DNA of 16,828 nt from JAQVSV01 sp041667045 (GTDB lineage: Bacteria; Elusimicrobiota; Elusimicrobia; Elusimicrobiales; Elusimicrobiaceae), in NCBI GenBank assembly GCA_041667045.1, contig JBAYFS010000032.1, forward strand, positions 1 through 16,828, read 5' to 3'. Made by a program: the position numbers and the translations under genes. This document shows, piece after piece, positions 1-6,662 of this stretch. Numbering within the stretch: position 1 is the first letter of the stretch; each line of letters starts with the position of its first letter. Below the pieces are notes generated by a model that ran no database searches, was not told the origin of the DNA, and was given only the letters and a program-made list of their open reading frames with translations.

Positions 1-66
1 AGTGATGTTCTCGTAGCCGTTTTTTGCGTCGTTGGCCAAAGGTTTGTTTTTCGCTTTAGTGGTCAT
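1..66 (-). CDS. Unidentified protein, N-terminal 22 codons only (runs off left edge)
   Basis: An open frame on the minus strand begins with ATG at 66-64 and stays open to the window edge, giving 22 residues that begin MTTKAKNKPLANDAKN and end YENIT. A good ribosome-binding site (AGGAGA) lies about 6 bp upstream of the ATG, which is the main reason to believe the start. The visible part is lysine- and asparagine-rich and hydrophilic, with no signal peptide, so the product is probably cytoplasmic. Too little is present to name a family. The gene diverges from the pseudouridine synthase at 145. Confidence 0.6.
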   Translation of the reverse strand, partial: MTTKAKNKPLANDAKNGYENIT

Positions 67-144
67 GACAATCTCCTGTATACGCCTATATGCTATATTA
101 AAGAATATAAGGACATCTTGCAACTGCACAACTCAAGGTTACTA
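67..144. promoter_or_regulatory. AT-rich divergent intergenic region with a 6-4-6 inverted repeat
   Basis: This 78-bp gap separates two divergent genes and must hold at least one promoter. For the plus strand, ATGACA at 65-70 (5 of 6 to the -35 consensus) lies 16-18 bp before TATATG or TATGCT at 87-94, both weak -10 candidates. No convincing minus-strand promoter is seen. The region also holds a perfect inverted repeat, TATATT-AAAG-AATATA, at 94-109, and a direct repeat of CTATAT at 86-91 and 93-98. In DNA this AT-rich such repeats arise easily by chance. Confidence 0.35.
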
Positions 145-807
145 ATGAAAATCGAAATACTCTATGAAAATTCTGATTTTATCGCGGCCTACAAGCCCGA
201 AGGGCTGCTGACCATTCCGGGCCGCGAAGGGACGGAGGATTCGCTCCTTAAAATTCTTTCCGCCCAGGCGGGCAGGGAACTTTACACGGTGCACCGGCTG
301 GACCGGCCCGTAAGCGGCGCAATCCTGTTCGCGAAAAACGAGATTTCGCACAGGGAACTGTCGCTCGCTTTTGAAAACAGGACTATCGAGAAGCATTACA
401 TCGCACTCGTGCACGGCGTTTTCAGCGGCTTTTCCGGCACGATAAACAAGCCTTTGCGGGAGTACGGCTCGGGCCGCGTGGGCGTGGACCCGGCGGAGGG
501 GAAACCTTCCGTGACGAATTATTTCGTGGAGGAGCGGTTCTCGGACTTTTCGCTTTTGGATGTGGAACTTATCACGGGCCGCCGGCACCAGATCCGCGCG
601 CACATGTTCAGCATAGGCCATCCGATAGCGGGCGACCTGCGCTACGGGCTTGATAAGGCTTTGCAGGAGCGGTTTCCGCGCATGATGCTGCACTCGCACC
701 AGATAATGATTCCTCTTCCCATGCACAAGAGCATCACGATTAAAGCGGAACCGCCGCAGAGTTTTAAAGACGTTGTCACCCGCATCCGCACCTGCGGTTG
801 CTATTAG
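145..807 (+). CDS. RluA-family pseudouridine synthase, without S4 domain
   Basis: The enzyme isomerises uridine to pseudouridine in rRNA or tRNA in the cytoplasm; the target site cannot be read from sequence. At 220 residues it consists of the catalytic domain alone, like TruC or RluA, without the N-terminal S4 domain of RluC/RluD. The family signature HRLDRPVSG is present, with the catalytic aspartate at residue 53 (the usual form is HRLDxxTSG). The second conserved block, GRRHQIRAH, is at about 145-153. I chose ATG 145, with AAGG 6 bp upstream, because the protein then starts directly at the first strand (MKIEILYENSDF). A TTG at 118 with AAGGA 4 bp upstream would add nine residues and cannot be excluded. 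The gene converges with the PorV-like gene, 32 bp away, and no clear terminator is seen between them. Confidence 0.93.
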   Translation: MKIEILYENSDFIAAYKPEGLLTIPGREGTEDSLLKILSAQAGRELYTVHRLDRPVSGAILFAKNEISHRELSLAFENRTIEKHYIALVHGVFSGFSGTINKPLREYGSGRVGVDPAEGKPSVTNYFVEERFSDFSLLDVELITGRRHQIRAHMFSIGHPIAGDLRYGLDKALQERFPRMMLHSHQIMIPLPMHKSITIKAEPPQSFKDVVTRIRTCGCY

Positions 808-839
808 CTTGGGCTGACGCTGCCTTTTCCCTATTTGAG

Positions 840-2015
840 TTAATTGTTTGAAATTTCGGCCGGTTTGGACGAACGGCGCGGCTTTCTGGTGCGGGCTTTG
901 TCCGCGTCCGAAAAAGCGTCGCTTTGGCGGAGGGTTTCCTGAGGCGGTTTTGTATCCGCCGCCTTCGTCTCGTCCGCCGCCGTGGAAGCGCTTTCTTTTT
1001 CTTCTTCTAAAACGCGGGCCACGGGTTTGCGGCGGGAATAGTCCGACGATTCCATGTCGCGGAACAAATCGGAATAGGCGTCGGTGGGATCGGGCCGTTT
1101 TTCTCCGAATGCGAAGGAAATACTGATACGGTTCGCCGCTCCCAGATCGCCCATCGGGACAAAGCTGTAGTCAATCCCCAGAGCCTTGATTCTCATGCCC
1201 GCGCCGAACGAAAAGCCGGGCCCCGTGTTTTCCGAACTGCCGTTGCGGTAACCCGCGCGCAGGGAGTATCGGTCGTCTGGCACGATGATGCCGCGGAAGC
1301 TGTATTCGACGGCTCCGCGCAGAATAACGTTGGAGTCAACGGCTTTGTCCGCCTGGCCTGACAGCAGAAGGCTTCTTACCGGCAGGATTGTGAGGCCGCC
1401 TTTGAGGGTTTGCGGCAGCGGCGAACTTTGCTCGTAAAGCTTGATGCCGGAGCCGAAATTGGTTACCGCCGCACCGAGCGAAAAATACTGGAATTTTAAA
1501 ATGGCGCCCGCGTCGCCAGCAATCGCCATGGCGCTGCGCGAATCCATCGACTGGCGGATGCCCTTGACCGCCGCGCCCAACAGAAAATATTCCCCGAACC
1601 TGTTCGCCGCTCCGATGGTAGCGACGCCGTCGTTCAGGCTGAAAGACGAGCCCGTGTCCGCGCCGAGGCCGTCCGTCGAGCCCACGCTGTCGGTGTGCAG
1701 GTAATTGACTGCGGCTCCGATTGTGAAATCTTCGGTCACCGGATGCGCGTAACTGAGCGATTCCAGCTTTATGCCGGTCACCCATTCGTTGTGCGTGAAA
1801 GAAAACTGTTTGCGCTCCACGCCCCCGATGCCGGCGGGGTTGTGGTTGATGAGGGTGGCGTCATCGTCGGCGAGCGCCACCGCCGCGCCGGACAGGGCGG
1901 CGGTTCTGGCGGCGGGGTCTATTTTTAAAAATGACGCCGCGGTGGTGCCCGCCCCTCCCGCCAGGGCGAGGGGGGAAGACAGCAGCGCGATAAGCAGAGC
2001 CGTAATTTTTTTCAT
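840..2015 (-). CDS. PorV/PorQ-family outer-membrane beta-barrel protein
   Basis: This is a predicted 391-residue outer-membrane barrel. It opens with a signal peptide (residues 1-19, cleavage after ALA). The family hallmark follows: AALSGAAVALADDDAT and INHNPAGIGG, matching the 'G(A)xVALADDaxAxxxNPAGL' region of PorV/UPF0164 barrels. Alternating hydrophobic strands continue to about residue 303 (RISISFAF). Then come 88 low-complexity, charged residues (about 304-391) rich in E, K, D, S, T and A with no strand pattern, which is unusual for the family. In Bacteroidota PorV is the type IX secretion shuttle that takes cargo from the SprA translocon to the attachment complex. Whether this one does so is inference from its position 5 bp downstream of a protease with a sorting-like C-terminus. 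The start at 2015 fits both the signal peptide and the GGTGAT ribosome site. A longer frame back to 2129 would overlap the protease gene and lose the signal. Confidence 0.88.
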   Translation of the reverse strand: MKKITALLIALLSSPLALAGGAGTTAASFLKIDPAARTAALSGAAVALADDDATLINHNPAGIGGVERKQFSFTHNEWVTGIKLESLSYAHPVTEDFTIGAAVNYLHTDSVGSTDGLGADTGSSFSLNDGVATIGAANRFGEYFLLGAAVKGIRQSMDSRSAMAIAGDAGAILKFQYFSLGAAVTNFGSGIKLYEQSSPLPQTLKGGLTILPVRSLLLSGQADKAVDSNVILRGAVEYSFRGIIVPDDRYSLRAGYRNGSSENTGPGFSFGAGMRIKALGIDYSFVPMGDLGAANRISISFAFGEKRPDPTDAYSDLFRDMESSDYSRRKPVARVLEEEKESASTAADETKAADTKPPQETLRQSDAFSDADKARTRKPRRSSKPAEISNN

Positions 2016-2020
2016 CGCGA

Positions 2021-5000
2021 TCACCAGAATATCCCTATGCGGCCTTTGCTGGTTGTTCCTTCCGCCTTTATAAGATAAATATACATGCCGCTGGCTACCT
2101 GCTCGCCGTTGGAATTTCTTCCGTCCCACACGCCCTTAAGATTCGCGCCGACGAGTGTTATTTCCGTGTCCTTGTTTAACGTGCGCACCAGTTCGCCGGC
2201 GATAGTGTAAATGAAAATCCGTATATCGGAAATATTGGGCAGCCTGCCGAAAATGACGTTGCTGTCCCGTTTCATGTAGCAGGGCTGGGGATAAACTTTC
2301 ACCCCTGTCAGGTCAACGCTCAGCTTTGTCACGGAAAGCAGGCTGTAAACCGAAAAATGGCTCACCCAGGCCTGAACCGCTTTGGCTGACGCGTTATTTG
2401 TCGAGCCGGGCACGGGATCCCATCTGGTGCCGTTGAGATAATACATGGCAAGCGAGTCGGCGTCTATGGCGGTTCCGTCAACCTTGCCGTTGTTATCCGC
2501 GTCGCTGTAGGGAATGGAGATCAGCACGGGCGCGTTGAAGGACGTTACAGGAACGCTGGAGGCGTCAGTAGCCGAAAATTCCCGGTTGAAATTAACTTCC
2601 GTAACCGCGGAGTAGCCGCTAATGGGATCCAAAGACGCGTTCGCGCCCGAGATGTCGTTTCTCGAACTTGGCGGATTATTTATCCGCACCGTTATCGCGC
2701 TCGTGACGCTGTTTGCCGGCATGTAAACCGAGGTGTTGTCCGGGTTTGTGACTGTGCCGCCGGAAGCGGTTACGGCGGTGTCAAAGGTGAAGCTTGCGCC
2801 TGAGGTGATGGCGGTCCCGGTATTGCCCGCGTTGTCGGCGGCGGAAAAGGAGAAAGTTCCCGTTCCTGCCGTGTCGGAGGATTCAATGACCAAACTGCCC
2901 GTCCAATTCGAGCCGGACTGCGAAAGCACTATACTTCGGGACGCGCCGCCCGCCAGCGAATAGCTTAACAGCGGCGAGCCAGCTGTTCCGCTTATATCCG
3001 AAACGGCAAGAGCCACCTGATATGTCCCGCTGCGGAGCGTGTCGGTTGAGGAAAGGGTTATGGCGGCGGTCGGGCTGGCGGTGTCCACCCTGAAAATCTG
3101 GCTGAATACGGAGGAATAATTGCTGGCGTTGTCCTGCGCCGCCATGTTGAAATACCAAACTCCGTCTGCGACTGTGGTGCTTGCGCTTACACCCGTTGTG
3201 TAGATACCACCCGTGGTTACGCCGCTAACATTCTGGGCCGCGGAACTGGAAATTTTATAGTAATAGCCTTTCACGCCGGAGAACCCCTGATCGGCGTAAC
3301 TCCAGGAGAAAACGGCGTTTGCTTTTGATTTCCATTCGCCGAGCGTGCCGTGGCTGGCGGACGCGAAGGCGGTTTGCACCGGACCCAACAGGTCTTGGTC
3401 GAGATAGGTCACTTCATTAGAATAAACGCTTTCAAGCGAAAGGGGCGGGTTGTCAATGGCGGTTACCCTGAAATAAATCGTTACACCCTGCGGCAGGGAT
3501 GTGATGGTATAGACGGTCAGTGTTGTCGTGGCGAGGACAATCCCGTCATCCCATTTTCCTGCGGGCGTGGTGTCCTGATAGACCCGGTAATAAGCCAGAT
3601 CTCCCGCGGACACCGGGTCCCACTGAAGTGTCAGATTGGTGGAGGAGCCGGACTGCCGCAAATTAGCCGGCGCGGCGGGAACCAAATCGGTGGCTTGCGC
3701 GTTTGCTGCATTGGACTGGGCGGAAAGATTGTTCTTGGCGTCTTCCGTCCAAAGCGAAAAATAATAGGTTTGCCCGTAAATCAGGCCGGAAATTGTCAGG
3801 GACTGCGTACTGCCCGCCGCCGCGGATGTGGAGATTATGAGTTCCGTCCCCGTGTTTATGTTCACCGCCCCGGACGAGGAATAATGAACGATGAAGGACG
3901 CGCCAGACAGCGCGCCGCCGGCGCCGTTATCGCCCGGTGCCGTCCAGCTTAATTTTATAGAGCCCTCTGCCGAGCCGGGCACCGCGCTTAAGTTAGTCAC
4001 GGCGGATGGGGGTGCCGTGTCTCGCAAAACGACGCTGTTCGCTATGTTGGATATTGCCGACCTGTTGCCGTTCTCATCATATGTCCACAGGCCGAAATAA
4101 TAGGTCATGTCCGAGCCTGTAAGTCCGCTTACGGTGTGTTTTTGGGCCGAGCCCGCGGTGCTGTTCGTCGAAATGCTGATAAGGGTTCCTTCCGTCAGGC
4201 TGATATTCGAGTTTGTCGCATAGCGTATTTCGTATTTTCCGCCGGTTATGTTTCCCGAGGCCGCGTCGTCGCCCGGCGCCGTCCAGTTCAGCGTTATCTG
4301 GTTTTCAAGCGAGCCGGGTGTTGCTGAAAGGTTGGAAACCGCGGAAGGCGCGGTATTGTCTCCCAGAGTGTAAACAGTGGCGGGGCTGGAAATATAGGAT
4401 GGAACGCCGCGCGAATCCAGCGAGCGGATGGCGAAATAATAGGTTGTGTCCAGGCTCAGGCCCACCGTGAGGTTTTGCGTCGTGCCGGCTGCCGCAGGTG
4501 TTGGCGCGGTGATGACGCTTGAATAAGCCCAGTCAAGCGGAGTTGTGCCGGATGGGGTAATGGTTATGTTGTCTACATAGCCTTTGTCCTCACCGTCTTG
4601 GTAGGATAAGTCCTTGCGGTACTCCCAGGCTATTTTGTGCTCTCCTTCCGGTATGGTTTTGGAAACGGTGCTCCAGCCGGTAATGCCGGTTATCGCAGCG
4701 GCGGGCTTGTCGTCTATAAGGAAATTAAGATAATCATAATCCTCTTCCGAACTTACTTTCCAGGTAAAAGCCACCGTGGCGGGTCCGTAAACAACCTTGC
4801 TTATTTCCGAGTAGCCGTAATAATCGTTATTGGAAGTGTTTTCCTGGGTTCTTGACAGGTTGCCTGAGACGATGGCGTTGGAACCGTCCGGCCCCGCGCC
4901 CTGAACTATACGCCAGTTGCCGGTTGCTGCGTTGAAGGCGTCCATGTCCCAGACGCCGCCGAAGCCGTTGTTGAAGTTAAAGGACTGCGCCGCCGTCCAG

Positions 5001-6499
5001 GTGGCGTAGTGGATCTGGTAAGAGGCCGCGTTGGCCGGTACTGTCCAGGAAAGCTGCGCGATGTTTACCGCGGTCCGCGTGCCCGAAAGGTTCGTTATTT
5101 TCGCGGGGCCCTGCGCGATTGAAACGGGTACGGTGTATACGCCGCTGCCCGCTGTCAGCGGGCCCATTGTTATGCCAGTGTTTTTGCCCGTATAGTCCGT
5201 GCTTGCCGGCGTGCTGGCGGGGCTGAACGTGCTGCCGGCCGTGTATACGGAGGCGGCGGTCATGTTGTTGCTGTCTTTTTCTATGTGGTCCAGCCCGTCC
5301 GCTTCAACGAGTTTTAAAAGTTTATGCCGGGCGAACGAATTGTCATAATAAAAATCGGTGTTGTCGGCGGTGAGTCGGGCGTCAACGTGCCAGAGATAGA
5401 TGCCGCTCGCCGGTAGATTGGCGTCATCTGAAGATTTGACGCGGTATTCCGCCAGATAATATTCATCCCATGATGTGCCTGACACTGCGGTGGGCATCAT
5501 CTGCAGGGCCTGCCCCGAGGTCGCGACAGGAGAAAGGGAAACACTGCTTGTGCCGGATGTGTAGACCTGCGGCGTAAGCCAGCCCAGCAGGAATTTGCTG
5601 AACGCGTTATGGTCGGCGGTTGATCCGTCCATCATGTCGTAGTCGCCGATACCTCCGTCCGGACCGATGTTATCGTCATAATCGTAATAGTCCGGCAGGC
5701 CAAGCGCGTGGCCGGTTTCATGCTGCGCCGTCGTCGCGTCAGGCGCTGTGGCTGAAGACGGGTCATACGCTTCCCACTGCCAGGAATAAACGTTAAGATC
5801 TTTGCCGTTTACGCTGTACGTCGTGTCGGTCCAGCTTGTTTTATAAGACCACCAGAAAGACGCCCATCCCTGCTGCGTGCCGGCCCAGACCACTATGAAA
5901 TAATTTATGACGCCGTTTCCTTTATTGTCGTAAGACGAAAAATCCACGCCACGCCCCACATGATAATTGAGAGCGGCTTTTATGACCTCTTCATTCCCCG
6001 CGGCTTCGGCCTGGGCTCTTGTGCCGGGATAGGTGTACCAGTCCAGCGTCGTGCCTCCGATGGAGAGCGCGTTGAACGAACTGCGCAGGTAAAAGGACTT
6101 GAGCGAGCCGGTGCCGCCGCCGAAAAACGCCGTCTGGATCTGCGCCTTGGTGAATTTGTTCGACGCGTCGTTAAACTTTATCGGCAAGACGAAAATATTG
6201 ATGGAGCCTGTTGTCGGCATGTTTTGCTTGTCCGGCGGGGGGGCGGAAAGGATTTCCGTTTTTCCCTGCGCGGACATACGCATTTGCTGCATCCGGTAGT
6301 TATATTTCTGGATAAGATTGTTGGAAAATTTGTTGTTACCCAGCTTTTTCGCGAAAGCCAGTTTTTCCGCGAAAGTACCGTCCGCCCTGGCTCTGTCCAG
6401 ATCGCCTGGACGCGGGCGGCTCAGCGCGAAGGAATTGCCTTCCGCTATAACCAGCGCGGCTAACGCCGCATAGAAAATCCTGCGAAATGATGTCTGCAT
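2021..6499 (-). CDS. Secreted M6-family metalloprotease with Fn3 repeats and C-terminal FlgD/Por-type domain
   Basis: This is a 1492-residue exported zinc protease. Its signal peptide covers about residues 1-25. The M6 catalytic domain spans about 95-400, with zinc motif HETGHALGLPD at 260-270 (HExxHxxGxxD) and a Met-turn-like DYDMMDG at 286-292. The tail carries an Fn3 domain split by a jelly-roll-like insert (Fn3 halves about 465-505 and 655-713, insert about 506-654). Three further Fn3-like repeats lie at about 715-822, 826-935 and 938-1032, followed by two Ig-like segments at about 1038-1240 and an all-beta module at about 1243-1392 ending VSHFSVYSLL. The last domain (about 1396-1492) has VYPQPC, 'IYTIAGELVRTL', 'GVWDGRNSNGEQVASGMY' and a basic end, the pattern of FlgD-like/Por-secretion C-terminal domains. 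The start at 6499 is chosen because the promoter -10 box covers the longer in-frame ATG at 6559; its ribosome site is poor. The PorV-like gene follows after 5 bp, so they are probably one operon. Its substrate is unknown. Confidence 0.92.
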   Translation of the reverse strand: MQTSFRRIFYAALAALVIAEGNSFALSRPRPGDLDRARADGTFAEKLAFAKKLGNNKFSNNLIQKYNYRMQQMRMSAQGKTEILSAPPPDKQNMPTTGSINIFVLPIKFNDASNKFTKAQIQTAFFGGGTGSLKSFYLRSSFNALSIGGTTLDWYTYPGTRAQAEAAGNEEVIKAALNYHVGRGVDFSSYDNKGNGVINYFIVVWAGTQQGWASFWWSYKTSWTDTTYSVNGKDLNVYSWQWEAYDPSSATAPDATTAQHETGHALGLPDYYDYDDNIGPDGGIGDYDMMDGSTADHNAFSKFLLGWLTPQVYTSGTSSVSLSPVATSGQALQMMPTAVSGTSWDEYYLAEYRVKSSDDANLPASGIYLWHVDARLTADNTDFYYDNSFARHKLLKLVEADGLDHIEKDSNNMTAASVYTAGSTFSPASTPASTDYTGKNTGITMGPLTAGSGVYTVPVSIAQGPAKITNLSGTRTAVNIAQLSWTVPANAASYQIHYATWTAAQSFNFNNGFGGVWDMDAFNAATGNWRIVQGAGPDGSNAIVSGNLSRTQENTSNNDYYGYSEISKVVYGPATVAFTWKVSSEEDYDYLNFLIDDKPAAAITGITGWSTVSKTIPEGEHKIAWEYRKDLSYQDGEDKGYVDNITITPSGTTPLDWAYSSVITAPTPAAAGTTQNLTVGLSLDTTYYFAIRSLDSRGVPSYISSPATVYTLGDNTAPSAVSNLSATPGSLENQITLNWTAPGDDAASGNITGGKYEIRYATNSNISLTEGTLISISTNSTAGSAQKHTVSGLTGSDMTYYFGLWTYDENGNRSAISNIANSVVLRDTAPPSAVTNLSAVPGSAEGSIKLSWTAPGDNGAGGALSGASFIVHYSSSGAVNINTGTELIISTSAAAGSTQSLTISGLIYGQTYYFSLWTEDAKNNLSAQSNAANAQATDLVPAAPANLRQSGSSTNLTLQWDPVSAGDLAYYRVYQDTTPAGKWDDGIVLATTTLTVYTITSLPQGVTIYFRVTAIDNPPLSLESVYSNEVTYLDQDLLGPVQTAFASASHGTLGEWKSKANAVFSWSYADQGFSGVKGYYYKISSSAAQNVSGVTTGGIYTTGVSASTTVADGVWYFNMAAQDNASNYSSVFSQIFRVDTASPTAAITLSSTDTLRSGTYQVALAVSDISGTAGSPLLSYSLAGGASRSIVLSQSGSNWTGSLVIESSDTAGTGTFSFSAADNAGNTGTAITSGASFTFDTAVTASGGTVTNPDNTSVYMPANSVTSAITVRINNPPSSRNDISGANASLDPISGYSAVTEVNFNREFSATDASSVPVTSFNAPVLISIPYSDADNNGKVDGTAIDADSLAMYYLNGTRWDPVPGSTNNASAKAVQAWVSHFSVYSLLSVTKLSVDLTGVKVYPQPCYMKRDSNVIFGRLPNISDIRIFIYTIAGELVRTLNKDTEITLVGANLKGVWDGRNSNGEQVASGMYIYLIKAEGTTSKGRIGIFW

Positions 6500-6554
6500 T
6501 TTATAGAGCCAAAAACATCTTCCCCGTCCTGAGCGCGGCGGGCGGGTTAATATA

Positions 6555-6583
6555 ATCATATATTGAATTTTTGCTCTTTACAA
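6555..6583 (-). promoter_or_regulatory. Sigma70-type promoter of the protease-PorV operon
   Basis: On the minus strand TTGTAA (6583-6578, 4 of 6 to consensus) is followed by exactly 17 bp and then TATGAT (6560-6555, 5 of 6). The predicted transcript would start near 6548, leaving a leader of about 50 nt before the ATG at 6499. Because the -10 box covers the in-frame ATG at 6557-6559, that upstream ATG should not be in the mRNA. A 6-4-6 inverted repeat, AATATA-ATCA-TATATT on the plus strand, spans 6549-6564 over the -10 box and could be an operator or chance. Confidence 0.6.
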
Positions 6584-6662
6584 TCCCATTTTTGTCACAT
6601 ATAACCAAAAAGAGTTAGCCCTGATTCAGGACACATCCTCATTCTTTAACGCTGAAATGTTC

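Noticed and set aside
142..726. Long antisense frame opposite the pseudouridine synthase
   Set aside because: It has no recognisable motif or ribosome site and mirrors the GC-rich codon pattern of the true gene. The same applies to the other antisense frames under the protease, clpB, hydE and TPR genes.
808..839. Bidirectional terminator between the convergent pseudouridine synthase and PorV-like genes
   Set aside because: Only a GGC/GCC 3-bp stem is present. There is a short T-run, but no stable hairpin.
2016..2129. N-terminal extension of the PorV-like frame back to 2129
   Set aside because: It overlaps the end of the protease gene, places a basic stretch before a good signal peptide, and the internal ATG at 2015 has a fitting ribosome site.
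2700..4500. Tandem DNA repeats or a CRISPR-like array in the protease tail
   Set aside because: The repetition is at the protein level (Fn3 units of about 100 residues). The DNA copies are diverged and in frame, with no short regular repeat-spacer pattern.
6620..6630. Palindrome CCTGA-T-TCAGG between clpB and the protease promoter
   Set aside because: It has a one-base centre, so it cannot form a terminator hairpin, and it lies about 40 bp above the -35. Too short to call an operator without a second copy.
6600..6662. clpB terminator
   Set aside because: Only 4-5 bp stems (AGGA/TCCT) are available before a short T-run, so this is not a convincing intrinsic terminator.
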